A stretch of DNA of 64,000 nt from Neurospora intermedia (taxonomy: Eukaryota > Ascomycota > Sordariomycetes > Sordariales > Sordariaceae), in NCBI GenBank assembly GCA_037102815.1, contig BTPP01000007.1, positions 1,674,001-1,738,000 of the forward strand, written 5' to 3'. Position 1 is the first letter of the stretch. The number at the start of each line of letters is the position of its first letter. The notes beneath the pieces are model-generated. The model worked only from the letters and a program-made list of their open reading frames with translations. It did no database searches and was not told the origin of the DNA. The translations under genes and the position numbers were made by a program. This document shows positions 11,736 through 23,117 of the stretch, piece after piece.

Positions 11736-11974
11736 CTTGTGAGTTGTGGGGTGGCAGGGCTGGCCAAATCCCGTTCAATTGGTGATGGAATCAGAGGCTA
11801 TCCGGAGCTTCAAGCTGCCGTCTTCAATATCGAATCCGGGACGTCGAAGCCGGCTCTCGCTGCCCGCCTGCTGCCCGCCTGCCGTCAGCACCCCCCCTTC
11901 AATGTACCGAGCGACCAAACTGCTGACGGGAATCACGTGTGCCAAGCTTCCTCACTTACACTCAACGGCAGTAC

Positions 11975-12228
11975 GTACCGTAGAAACTCGGTAAACTGGC
12001 AAAACGCTATCCCTCTTTGAGCGCCCGACAGTAAGCACAGGAAGCAGCATACGTCTGTACATATGTCCGCTCAGTTAGTGAAAGCTCTACAATACTGGCC
12101 AACACTATCCTGCCTGCGTTCGAAAGCATAGGCTCGGACTTGTACGTTACAGATCTTCCTGTACTATGCCCCAAAAACCTCTTTTTGGGGCATTAGCGTT
12201 TTGCCAGTTTACCGAGTTTCTACGGTAC
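11975..12228. mobile_element. MITE-like inverted-repeat element, 254 bp
   Basis: A perfect 34-bp terminal inverted repeat: 11975-12008 is the exact reverse complement of 12195-12228 (GTACCGTAGAAACTCGGTAA... inward). If the true ends are CCGTAG at 11978 and CTACGG at 12225, both are flanked by TA, as expected for Tc1/mariner-type insertion. The interior is non-coding and contains a second perfect 12-bp hairpin (12166-12193). The element sits in the divergent promoter between nuo40 and RPN9. Non-autonomous; I cannot see any related transposase in the window. Confidence 0.75.
12166..12193. repeat. Perfect 12-bp hairpin inside the MITE
   Basis: ATGCCCCAAAAA and TTTTTGGGGCAT are exact reverse complements around a CCTC loop, close to the right terminal repeat of the element. 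Confidence 0.85.
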
Positions 12229-12648
12229 CTCTACTAGTTGGGCATGTACCTTTTGGGCTTCGTCCCGCCTGTACCTTAGCTTCACCCAGCTTCCACTTGG
12301 CAGTGACTGTGGGGGCCTCCACAGTGCTGAGAGAGCATCCACAATGACCGACCGTAGCTGGCTGCACGCCTAACGCCGCGTCAAGGCTTCACTGCAAGAC
12401 GTCAACCAAGACAACCTCAGACAACACTTTCATCCTCCATTGTGGACGTACATACCACTGCATTGTCCCGCCGGGATCTTCTACAACGAGCAACATCCCA
12501 CGATACGCTGGTTTCCATCCGCAGCAGACTCACCGACGTTTCCACCAAAGAAACCGGATCCTCGAGAACCTGCCTACCTCCCCAAGGACTGGACAGCAAG
12601 GATCGATAGAAGACTCAGACACACACACCTAGACACAACAGCACAGCC

Positions 12649-13881
12649 ATGAACGTCGACACCATCTCCGACTTCCTCGCCGAGCAGCGCGACCAGGCGC
12701 CCGAAGAACTCCAACCCCTCGTCCTTGAGTTCGAGACACTATGGGAGCGCAAGCTGTGGCATCAGCTCACCAACCTGCTGCTTGAGTTCTTCAACCACCC
12801 CGGCAGTGCCCCGCAGAGGCTACAGTTCTACAAGGTCTTCATTCTCAAGTTCGCCGACAAGATCAACCAGCTCAAGCTCGTTGATCTTGCTCTCAAGGCC
12901 GCCACACAATGTAGAGGTGCGCAGACGGTCTTCATTTCCTCTGCTTCCCAACATGCATCATCTGGCAGCTAGCACTAACCATGCCTGGGTGCGCAAACCG
13001 TAGACAACCAAGAGCGCCTCTCCTTTTTGGAAGCCGTCGTCAAGAAGGTCGACCACGAAGACTCTCAAGACGCCTATGTATTCGCCACGATTGCCGTAGC
13101 CCGCGTGAAGCTCGATCTCTCCGACCTTGACGGCGCGCGCAAGGACCTGGATACGGCCGAGCGAATCCTCGACAACTTCGACTCGGTGGAGTCGGTCGTG
13201 CACGCCGCCTTCTACGACACCAACGCCAAATATTTCCAAGCCAAGTCCGACTGGGGCTCCTACTACAAGAACGCGCTGCTGTACCTGGCCTGCATCGACG
13301 TCAAGTCACTTTCGCTTGAGGAGCAGCGCCAGCGCGCCTACAACCTGGCCATCGCGGCCCTCGTCAGCTCGAGCATCTACAACTTTGGCGAGCTTCTGCT
13401 GCACCCCATTCTCGACGCCCTAACCATCGACGACCAGCACAAGTGGCTGCACCAGCTCCTCTTTGCCTTCAACCGCGGCGACCTCGCCGCATACGACCTA
13501 CTGGCCAGCCACATCAGCTCGGACCCGCTGCTGGCGCAGCACACGCGCCAGCTGCGCGAGAAGATCTATCTGGCGGCGCTGACCGAGGCCGTGTTTCGCC
13601 GCCCGCCCCATGACCGCGCCATGTCCTTCTCCACCATCGCGAACGAGACCAAGGTACACCCCGACGAGATCGAGCACCTGATCATGAAGGCGTTGAGCTT
13701 GGATCTGCTACGGGGCACGATCGACCAGGTTGACGAGGTGGCCCACATCAACTGGGTGCAGCCCAAGGTGTTGGACATGCAGCAGATCAAGAACATGAGG
13801 CAACGGCTGCAAGAGTGGGATTCCAGTGTGGACAAGTTGGGTAACTGGATCGAGGGTGTGGGCCAGGATGTTTGGGCTTAA
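12649..13881 (+). CDS. RPN9: 26S proteasome lid subunit Rpn9
   Basis: Non-ATPase PCI-domain subunit of the 19S regulatory particle lid (human PSMD13), a scaffold for lid assembly. Exons are 12649-12916 and 13004-13881, giving 381 aa (yeast Rpn9 is 393 aa). The N-terminal half is helical-repeat in character (ARKDLDTAERILDNF, AKYFQAKSDWGSYYKNALLY); the PCI winged-helix part follows around residues 230-340 (SFSTIANETKVHPDEIEHLI), and the C-terminus has the characteristic INWVQPKVLDMQQI and a final coiled helix. The single intron has a GTGCGC donor, a CTAAC branch point and a CCGTAG acceptor. It shares its upstream region, including the MITE-like element, with nuo40. Confidence 0.95.
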
Positions 13882-14357
13882 AGGCTGGACGAATCTACGG
13901 ACGGTGTGACGAGATGGGAACGGTTCGGGCGTTCAAACGGATGGCATCAAACCTGGAGATACAGGAGTAAACCTAATGCTTAGATCAGGGATCAAGGCCA
14001 GCTAAAGGCATGATGTTATTCCGCTGCATGAGGCAGACCGACTTTGCATGATACATATGAATACCCATAACGCATGACAACGCCCACAGCGTACGTCCTC
14101 CATTCTCTAAATATCCAGGCCCATGCTTCGGCCTGAGTTATATCTATGTGAATCCTCTCAAAGTACGCTCCATGAACAAAGAACAAATCCAAAATACGCC
14201 GGCAGAATATGCTTCCTTGAACGCCGAAAAAAGATCAAGTATTGTACAAAACGTAAATGAGCCATCTGGCACGTGTTTGCTGGAAAACAACATCATACAC
14301 AAGCAACTGAAATATCTGCTGCTTACTTGCCCCTACTCGTACACCGTTTATCCGAGC
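13882..14357. other. Convergent 3' region RPN9/UBP8
   Basis: Between two convergent stop codons. No open frame with protein-like features; AT-richer than the flanking exons and probably 3' untranslated sequence of both genes. Confidence 0.4.
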
Positions 14358-16336
14358 TCAAGACAGGGACCGAACAATGTAGAAGAGAAGATAGGCCTTT
14401 GCGTTTAGCACATCAGACTTCTGGGCCAGTTCAACTTTGTGATCGTTAAATGCGAACCACTAAACAAATGTGCCAAAGGCAGCAGGTCAGCAAGCCTGTC
14501 CCTTCAGGAACTAGATGTGTGTCAATGTTCACTAGTCAGACTCACCTGGTCGCCAACCCGGCAATAAGAAATGTAGTGTCCGGTATCCATGTCGCCAACG
14601 TGCACAACAACACAAAGAAGATCGTAAGTGCAGGATCGCTGTAGCTCGTAGTTATCTTTGAGATCCTGTGTTCGTGCGCGTGTCGTATAAGGCAGCATGT
14701 TAAGTTGTAAAGGAAACTGCACAGGTGTCTCGATCTTCTGGGCACGGTCGTTACGCCCTTGTTTGAACTCGAACCTCTGTTGGCAACTGTCAGCTTCTGT
14801 TGTCTCCGAGCAAAGCCAGCGGTAACGGCCAGTAAGGAATGTGCATGAGGAAGGACTCCTGGTAATCTGACCTTGAGCTGGATAGAAAGAACGTTGGGTA
14901 ATTTCTTGATACTGGTCTGTCTTCTTGCTTGCTGTACTGAATTGCAGTTCTGACACCGATACTCGCACTTGTCGGATTTGATGTATTCTTCGTCCAAGCA
15001 TTCCTGGAGAGTCACGCTGTTTTGCGTTCTTGTCGATGCAGCCCCGTCGCCATTAGTCAAGTTCTTCTTGCCCCTTTTTTGCGTCAAATTTTCCAAGGGA
15101 ACACTGAGATCCAAAAAGCTCTGGGCTTGGTTGGTGACGCCCCCACAGTTTTGGCACGTTGTGGACGTCTGTAACTTTCCGTAGTATGTTTGGTGGATGA
15201 TGCAGTTGCAGGTATGCTCACTGCCAATTTCCGGTCTCTTGCCGTCGCCATTTCTCTCGTGTAATTCCTCAGCCATGAACTGGAAAAACTCATGAGCATC
15301 TTGCTCCTTGTTGGCTACCAAGTTCTCAAACGCCTTGTTCTCGCTGATCCAGAATCCGGACAAGATATTTGCGGCGGTATAACCGTTCGTCGTTTCGCTG
15401 GCATAAAATTCCTGGAACATATCGTCCATGGCACAACTGAGGCAATGGGGTGTGTCGCAACTGCTTGACTGATGCCCATCACTCAGGTAGAAGTTGCGTA
15501 ATATCGGATTGTGGAGGAATGATTGGAGGACAACGTTTTGATAGCAAGTTGCTCCGGCATTATAAATGCCACGGAGGCCGTTGGCCTTGCAGGTGGCGAG
15601 GGTGGTGTTGGTCGATATATACTGAGGAGCATCTTTTACAGGATCAGGGGCGAAGAGTTCCTCATGTTTACGCTTTCGGCCTGTGATAGAGATACAGATT
15701 AGTAACGGCCAAGGCTCATCGACATAGGAGAAGGTACCGGGCATGAGCCCATATGGACAAGACAGAAAAAAGGACAGAAGAACATACTACCGAAAAACGA
15801 CCCTGTGCCGAGCTTCTTTAACCTCAAATCCTCAAAGGTAGGGTCCCAAACGATATCGTCACACATTTGGCAATACAGCGCTCCGCTCCTCGACTCAACA
15901 TCTGATTACAATTGTCAGTTTCCTTGCTCCATGATTTGGCTCCTTCTGGCAGAGGCAGCGAACGTACAGAAGCGATGTGATTTTTTGTTGCCGTGTTTTG
16001 TAAGGTCATCGTCGGTGAGAGTCGAGGGGCATTGCAGACAGAGGTAGGTTGGGGTAATGGATGTCACAACCTGGCCATCTACGCCCTTGGCCGTGTGTGA
16101 CAGGATAGGGTTGATGTCGAAGATGGCTCGCAGAATGGTCTTGTAATGTTGTATGGACATGTTGATCGTCGCTTGATCTTGGTTAAAGAGACGGCCGACA
16201 TGCTCTAGTAGAGGTTAGAAAATAAGGCTGTGTAGCAGTAACAAGAATAGGCCATCTTACCACATCCATACATTGGCTGGCCGGGCTGGGGCTCCTTGAC
16301 CTTGTGGTCCTTGGAGGACGCAGCGTTGGCCGACAT
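14358..16336 (-). CDS. UBP8: SAGA deubiquitinase Ubp8 (USP22 type)
   Basis: Ubiquitin-specific protease of the SAGA coactivator that removes ubiquitin from histone H2B. Six exons on the minus strand: 16336-16261, 16204-15968, 15901-15791, 15680-14872, 14776-14546 and 14459-14358, giving 521 aa. An N-terminal ZnF-UBP domain shows the expected ligand pattern (C25-x-H27, CLQC, KHGNKKSH, YCQMC, residues 25-120); this finger anchors Ubp8 to Sgf11/Sus1. The USP core has the Cys box with Cys187 in NAGATCYQN, a CxxC knuckle (CEYRCQNC), the His box DTGHYISYC with His478, and FND at 492-494. It lies convergent to RPN9 and divergent from the LACTB2-like gene. Confidence 0.95.
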
Positions 16337-17757
16337 GGTGATGTGATTGTTCGCTCGTCGAAAGCCCCAAATGTGAAGCCTGTGTGTGCTAATAATTCTA
16401 AAGGGGAGGAGCTGTGTTCGAATCCGCAGTGGTTGGGGCGGTCCGTGACCGGGCTAGCAACGAGGACGAGTGTTGCTTCAGACGCTGAGGATGATGTTCC
16501 TGGACTTTCGGCTCACAAAATTCGAAACAATGGGTGAGTCTAGCTGCAGAATTGGCTTTATTGAGCCTGGCTTTTCACCAGTCGAGATGGCTTGTAAGGG
16601 TCGTGGCGAGGCCGGCAAATCGCGTTCCGATCGGGAAAGAGCACAGTTCCCGGCGGTTCGGTCCAAGTAGGTACCTGGAATAAGAGGACTTGTTAGCAGC
16701 GATGCACGTCAATTAACGGTCGCGCTTTTTCTAATCGCAACATTTGCTGGTGGTTTCTGTCTTACCGTCTCTGAAAGCAACGTGTACAAAGCCGGTAAAG
16801 TAGCAAAAGGGATCTTCTCTGGTTGTGTTGGTTCTCTCGAAGCAAGATGGGTTTGAAGTTGTTCGGGGTTGGATTCTCCATCCGATTTCCGCGGCGTCAA
16901 CATGGGCAATCAATCAATGGACGCCAACTGCACTTGCACGGCAGCGACTTGAACGGCTTATCGAACGCTACCTACGCAAGGCTTATCGATAATGAGAAAG
17001 GGGATAGAACCAACGGGTGGAACCTTTTCAACGCACTAGACACATATAAGTGTGTAGTGTACCTAGGTATGTAACTCTTCATTGTGTCTGATTGGCCCGT
17101 AGCACTCATACCAGAGCGTGCAGTGGGACGGGAGGCAGCGAGGTACCTGAGACGGAGTCTGAGGATCTCTCTGTACATCTCAACCGAGGCGTCTGCCATG
17201 CCCGCATTTCACTTCATGATCAATTCTCCCAAGGACAAGGCAACCTGCCGTTGATACAGTCTCTAAACACATGAGTTATGGCTAAATATGTCAAGGAATT
17301 GGAGCGATTCGGACAAGGACGCAAACACCATAAAGCGGGTTATAATCCTGGGAGACTCGGTACTTATCAATAGAAAAGGGATTCTTCAGGCTACAACTTA
17401 CAACACGTTCTCACAACGGACTTGAACTTGGCGAGCCCGGCCAGCAAACCATCCACCCCGAGTCCGGCTCATATGGCCGATTCGCCAGGTGATCTTCGGA
17501 GCTTGCGCGGGTGGTAGCCAGACATTGATTATGTGCGATGGTATCATTGCCGACGCCTCGGCTCGGCAGTACCCCGCAATCTGTTACCTATACTATGTAC
17601 ATAGTAGCTCTCTCTCTCTCTCTCTCTATACGCGGTACTCCCGTCTCACCAGGACGCAATATCCCACCGTGTTTCACACCAAGTAAGGTTTTCATTCGGA
17701 ATTGTCACTACGTCCTGTGTGTCATTCATTTCTTGCCCGTACTACTCCTAGTCCTGG
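16337..17757. other. Divergent intergenic region
   Basis: Shared upstream region of UBP8 and the LACTB2-like gene. A CT microsatellite lies at about 17603-17627. A GTTCGAATC word near 16418 resembles a tRNA B box, but no cloverleaf can be folded round it. No protein-coding exon is supported. Confidence 0.4.
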
Positions 17758-18810
17758 ATGTCCTCACCTGTCATCCCGCTTCTGGGACTCTCAACCAGGC
17801 CATCATTGTATCGAACTTCATCATCATTTAATACACGGCTATTTCGCCTTTTCAAGATCCCATATCAACATCTGAAAACAGATCACAAGCATAATCGCAG
17901 TTTCACAATGTCTTCATCTGCAGTTAAACCGCCAATTACTCCTCTCCCCGAAGTCACCCGCCTCAGCCCAACTGTCATCCGCATCCTCGGCGGCAACCCC
18001 GGCAAATTCACCCTTCAGGGAACCAACACCTATCTAGTCGGCACCGGCCCCCAGCGTCTCCTCGTCGACTCAGGCGCCGGCGAGCGCTCCTGGATCTCCG
18101 CCCTACAACGAACCCTCACCGAGGAGAAAGCTCACATATCAGCCGCCATCATCACTCACTGGCACCACGACCACACCGGCGGGATCCGGCACCTGCTCGA
18201 CTGGAACGGCAAGATCAAAGTCTACAAGAACCAACCCACCTACCTACCAGGCTACCACGGTAGCCCAGTCTCGCTCGAGCAAATTGGCACTCCACTTCTC
18301 CCCATCGAAGACGGACAAGAGTTCAGCGTGAAGGGCGCCACGCTTAAAGCGGTGCACACCCCAGGCCACACGGTCGACCACATGGTTCTCCACCTGGCCG
18401 AGGAGGACGCGCTCTTCACGGGAGACAACGTGCTGGGCCACGGGACGGCCGTGTACGAGGATCTGGGGGTGTATCTGAACAGTCTGGAGCAGATGCGAGG
18501 ATTGTTTAAGGGGAAGGGGTATCCGGGCCACGGACCGGTGGTGGAGGACGGGCCGGGCAAGATTGGAGAGTATATTAGGCATCGGCAGCAGAGGGAGGAC
18601 CAAGTGATTGCAACGTTAAAGGGGGACAGCGAAGACGGATGGACGCCGATGGAGTTGGTTAAGGTTATCTACCAGGGCGTGCCGGAAACTTTGCATATAC
18701 CGGCCGCTGGAGGGGTGACGCAGATCCTTCATAAATTGAGGAAAGAGGGGAAGGTGACGACGGATGGTGGTGGTGATCGATGGCGGCTGACTGATCGACC
18801 GGCCCTGTGA
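17758..18810 (+). CDS. LACTB2-like metallo-beta-lactamase protein
   Basis: Metallo-beta-lactamase-fold hydrolase of the LACTB2 family; animal LACTB2 is a mitochondrial endoribonuclease, and related fungal enzymes act as thioesterases in polyketide clusters, but no polyketide synthase is nearby here. No introns. The zinc motif THWHHDHTGG is clear, as are the following HTPGHTVDHM and FTGDNVLGHG motifs and the C-terminal winged-helix segment (ILHKLRKEGKV). The longest frame from ATG 17758 is 350 aa and starts with a basic, Ser-rich, acid-free stretch resembling a mitochondrial presequence. A second in-frame ATG at 17908 gives 300 aa starting just before the conserved region. Either or both may be used. 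RNase versus thioesterase activity cannot be decided from sequence. Confidence 0.85.
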   Translation: MSSPVIPLLGLSTRPSLYRTSSSFNTRLFRLFKIPYQHLKTDHKHNRSFTMSSSAVKPPITPLPEVTRLSPTVIRILGGNPGKFTLQGTNTYLVGTGPQRLLVDSGAGERSWISALQRTLTEEKAHISAAIITHWHHDHTGGIRHLLDWNGKIKVYKNQPTYLPGYHGSPVSLEQIGTPLLPIEDGQEFSVKGATLKAVHTPGHTVDHMVLHLAEEDALFTGDNVLGHGTAVYEDLGVYLNSLEQMRGLFKGKGYPGHGPVVEDGPGKIGEYIRHRQQREDQVIATLKGDSEDGWTPMELVKVIYQGVPETLHIPAAGGVTQILHKLRKEGKVTTDGGGDRWRLTDRPAL

Positions 18811-21800
18811 GAAGATGGCGCATGGCGCTCAGGGTCACAACGTGGGAAGAACCAGCCAGCCGGTTCTCGGGCTGAATTGCGCATGATGTATGTATGAGGG
18901 TGGTGGTGATGATGATGATGACGGTGATGGTGATGGGTGGAGTAGAACCCATTCAGGGTTCGGAACTGGTGCCGTTTGTCGCTTGTCGCTTCGCCCTCTC
19001 CCCAGAGCCGCGAGTGCGATGTGCATTGCACTCGAATCGTTTTTGGGCACTGTACACAATGATCGCCCGTAGCCTTGATAGGATGCCCGGTGCAATGGAT
19101 TTATGGCTGGCGCGCCAGTTCATGACACCGAGTTCGCCTGACGAGGTCCCCGTTTTCGTACGGATCCTTGTGTAGCCAGCACCCAGTCCACCCTAGTAAG
19201 AAGCGAAACGGCCCGGGGACGGTCCAGCGTACATATGTAGTACAGTAGTATGTACTAGGTTTCAAGACATTGTTACATACCCCGTCCCTAGCTGGAGCGT
19301 CTGGAGCACAGGAAACGACTGTTCACGCGGTTCGCGTGCAATGCATGTTTCTGGCTCTTAGTACGGATCAATGGAGTCGGGTGCTATGTTGTAGTGTACA
19401 ACGAGTGGGCGCGCAGTTGAACTATATGTGTACGACAGTGACAACCGAAATCACCATCATTCAGCCCTAGCGTGCCCGTGACGTCAGTCAATGACGGAGC
19501 TGAATGAATGCCGCTTTAGGGTAGCTCGCTTTCATTGCAGGAGCAGAGCCTCAGATGACAACCGACGACCGCCCGTGTGGGACAGCTTTCAGTGCCAAAA
19601 CACACATCTCATACCGCCCGATCTCATACCTAGAAGCTCGGCCATTCAGTTCAGGTCGGTGCCAACCGGCGCACGGTGTTGTGGTTCGGCTCGGCTCTCG
19701 GAACCGGGGCGTCGGTCTGTCTGCCACAGAGGATGGGACACAGGGCTGGCTCATCGGCATTCTATGGATCCCGGCGATGCGGTCTCACCGAGTTTCTGCA
19801 AGGGTGGGTTCCCGTCTCTTTGCACTCCAGTATGGATCCCCCGTCATGCCACCCGAGTTATCCCAACCCGAGCATGAGAGGACCGCTCCGGCCCGGCCGT
19901 TAGTGGATTCCGAATACTTCCGTTTTGTTTATGCGTTCGAAACAGAAACCTTTTGCCATTCCATGTTTTATGTTTGTGGTGATATGTAACGTACAATACA
20001 AATAGTTGTTGTTGTTGTTGTTGTTGTTCTGCGATGTGCCGAAGCCAGTAAACATATCTGTCAGCATGTGATTGATTAGCGAGTCCATGACCAATCGATT
20101 CATTTGTCGATCAACGCGGTCTCAGTAACTGAGTAATAGCTCTCGCGAAGCCGTAATGTCTTTTGGAAGTTATGTATGTACGACTTTCCATCGCGAGCCA
20201 TGGCATAATCTCGGGCGTCCCCACATCGCGGGACGGAGGAAAAAAAAAAAAAGAAAAAAAAAAAAAAAAAAGGTTTTCTGCTTCGTCGTTTCCTGGATTT
20301 CCGAGACGTCCGCCTACATGTGGATTCCAGTTGGATCTCGTGCGATACACTACACTACAAACAATGAATTGCAAGGACGCTAGAGGACAGTGCCCATGTG
20401 GCTGAATTTTACACGTTGATAGGTACTGTCGATCCAGGGACCACACCAATCATGAGACTGACCAATGTCAAAGATACATAATCATTTCTGTTATCCAGCG
20501 GAAGTAATCGCTCCCAAACTCCGATATGTAAGCGGCATACATACACACTTCACGGGAAGGGAAGCATGTTTGCGCGGTGTTGTTGACAGGGACCATGGGA
20601 TGAGATAAGCGCTTGACGTTGCCGACGGCTCATGTCATCTGTAGTGTATGCAATACATCACCGAAGATGCGCATAACTGTCAGAGAGGCAGCTCCGGTCC
20701 CTTTGCTGGCCGAAAGGAACCGATGCGTATGCGGGGTAGATACTGGCAATCAGACGATAACGGTTTTGTTTGGATCATGAGAGGCCATCTTCGTACGATC
20801 TCAAAAGGTATTTATGAACGAGCCAACCGGGAATAAAACAAGAAAAAAAAAAGGTCACAAAAAAAAACAGCAGGCTGGGAATTTTAAGCGATGTTGGGTA
20901 GCGTTGCCGAGTGGGCAGCCGGTGGGTGGAGTTATCACAGTGCAGTGCCGTGCAGGATAATGACAGGGTTGGTAACATCCGGTAGAGGTTTCGTTGGCCA
21001 AAAATCCCAAAAGCCGGCGATGTCAATGTGAATCATTCTGAAAAGGGTTTCGTGAAAGCTGCGGTACCGCACGGACTTAAGGACAAACATAGCTCCGGGC
21101 CACAACAAGAGTGTGCACTAGAAGTGAAGGGGGAACAAAAAAATTCGAATCAGATGCGGGGGAGGAGAAATGTTTCACTTCTCGTGAAACGAACTGGAGA
21201 CGTTCGAACTCCTTGGGAGGGGATGGTCGATGAGAAGGAACTTGGGCCCTAGACTAGATTCTGTCGTCTGTGCTGTGAAAAGTTTCAAAGGTACTCGTTA
21301 TACGCAGTACATACACTACACTACTACAGTAGAGTACGTACCCAGACCGCGACCTATAGGGCTGCGATGTGAAAGATCTCGATCGACATCAGCGTCGGGG
21401 GACTCAAGAGTCCGAGAGATCCGACAATACATAAGCATCTAGACCCTGAAAGGGCAACACCGAGGGGAGGAAACACAAATCAATGGCGTGCGTCTTTTTG
21501 ATACTTATGTAAGAGACGCCCGGTGGGTAATGTGAGTTACATAGCCAGAGGTAGCATGGCGCTCAGTGGCTGCAGTGTCCACGCGTGGCCACGGGACTTG
21601 GAGGCTTTTTCGCTACTGATTGGCGTGCCCCACTTTCCATGCAACCTCGCGATGATGACGGCCCTTGAAATTCAGTTCCTTTTGCAGTTCCTTTGTTAGA
21701 CGCTTCTTCCCGATTCTGTGTAGGTACTGCTGTATGTACTTTGAACACTACACTACACTAGATGAATCATGATGTGTAGATGCCTCTTACCTCAGACGGC

Positions 21801-23117
21801 ATCGCATTTCCGCTTGCTGACCACCTGCAAAGATCAATCCATTTCGGTGCTGTCCGATGGTCTGTTGGTGAAACGCTTGCAGCGCCAGGCAATACGTGCC
21901 CTGGTCGATAAATCCCAGACGAAGCGAAGTAGGGTTGCAAAACAGCTATGACAGTTGCGACCGCGTTCTGATTGTACTGGACTCCTTCCTGTAGCCACAG
22001 CTTGTATGATGTTTGTTTCGAGTGAAGGTGCGAGCGCAAGTGCTGCATGCTGGCATCGAAGTACCGTAGCATGTACCTACGTGAGAGCTCTGCTGGGACC
22101 GTACGTGTTCCACACAGTCTGCCGTGACTGTCCAGGTACATGTCCACTGCCAGGGCGGGAAGGAGCGACGTCGGTCGGGCTTGTGCTTGTGACGTTTCTC
22201 GCTGCAGTGAGACTGCAAGGAGCGACCAACATTTTGTTACCGTACATGCCTTACAATATGGTACGTAAAGCCCCAGCTTTTGAGCCTAAGCTTCGGATGG
22301 CTCGGAGTCGCGAACACCTCATGATCCCGAACATCGATCGGGACCTTCCAATGAATGTATCAGGAACGACATCACGTCCCATGAACCGTCAGGTACCATT
22401 GGCACAGCATTAGTGTATCACTAAACCTCCCATAACGGCAACCGGGCAGCAACAATGGAGACGAGCTGGTCACGGTTCCGGGGGTCGGCTGGTCTGACTC
22501 GACGCCGTGCCGTCCGTGATGTTGAAAAAAAAAATGGAAGAAAGTCTTGGATGGCACCGGATGGTCTTGTCGTTGCCCTGGGCCGGCGGCCACATTACCA
22601 ATCAGTGGGGACCGGTGAAGATTCTATACACAGACTTGTTCCATGATGGAGGCCGAGCTTTGTTAAGTATCCTCCCTTCCCGATCTGTGATCCCCTACCA
22701 CATACCCTTGACCATGCACAAGCTTCCCTGCTCTTCTACGGGGTGCCTCCATGGAGCGAGCAGGATATATCATTCTCGTCACCATCATGTTATGTTTTTT
22801 TTTTCTAGCCCGTCTCTTTTACTTCCGATCCTGATATGTCGATAAAAACCCAGAGACCCCCCTGTTTGCTGTCCATGTTTTGATAGCCACTACTCGACTC
22901 GCCTTTGTCCATATTGTCCCTCGATCACATTCACCACGGTAGATTGGGAAGACCGACAGCTTCCGATCTGCTCATCCTTAACCTTCTCCGTCACCACCTC
23001 GCCAGCCTCGCTCAGTTGAATGTGCTCATCTTCATCCCATCCTAAAAACTAGACCCAAGTTTCTGCACTCTGACCTCATTCATCATAACGACTGAAAACT
23101 AGACGGATTTGGACCAG
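18811..23117. other. Large gene-free interval, 4.3 kb
   Basis: No coding exon supported on either strand. Contains a GGTGAT-type microsatellite (about 18899-18940), a GTT run (about 20005-20028), an interrupted poly-A (about 20240-20271) and ACTACACTAC-type words (20348-20360, 21312-21330, 21747-21761). The right end carries the YTP1 promoter and leader. A non-coding RNA here could not be recognised from sequence alone. Confidence 0.4.

Noticed and set aside
8899-14357. A functional cluster linking EFM5, nuo40 and RPN9
   Set aside because: The genes are unrelated in pathway, on both strands, and each is a housekeeping gene; nothing suggests co-regulation beyond shared promoters.
16381-16440. 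tRNA B-box-like word GTTCGAATC
   Set aside because: The surrounding sequence does not fold into a cloverleaf: the T stem is imperfect and no A box or acceptor stem is found.
17758-18810. Polyketide-cluster thioesterase reading of the LACTB2-like gene
   Set aside because: No polyketide synthase, oxidoreductase or transporter genes are nearby, so the cluster interpretation has no support.
19555-19989. 144-aa plus-strand frame in the 4.3-kb gap
   Set aside because: No conserved motif, no suitable splice context, Arg/Pro/Ser composition typical of random GC-rich sequence.
21955-22413. 152-aa plus-strand frame in the 4.3-kb gap
   Set aside because: No recognisable domain and no supporting start context; overlapping frames on both strands are equally long.
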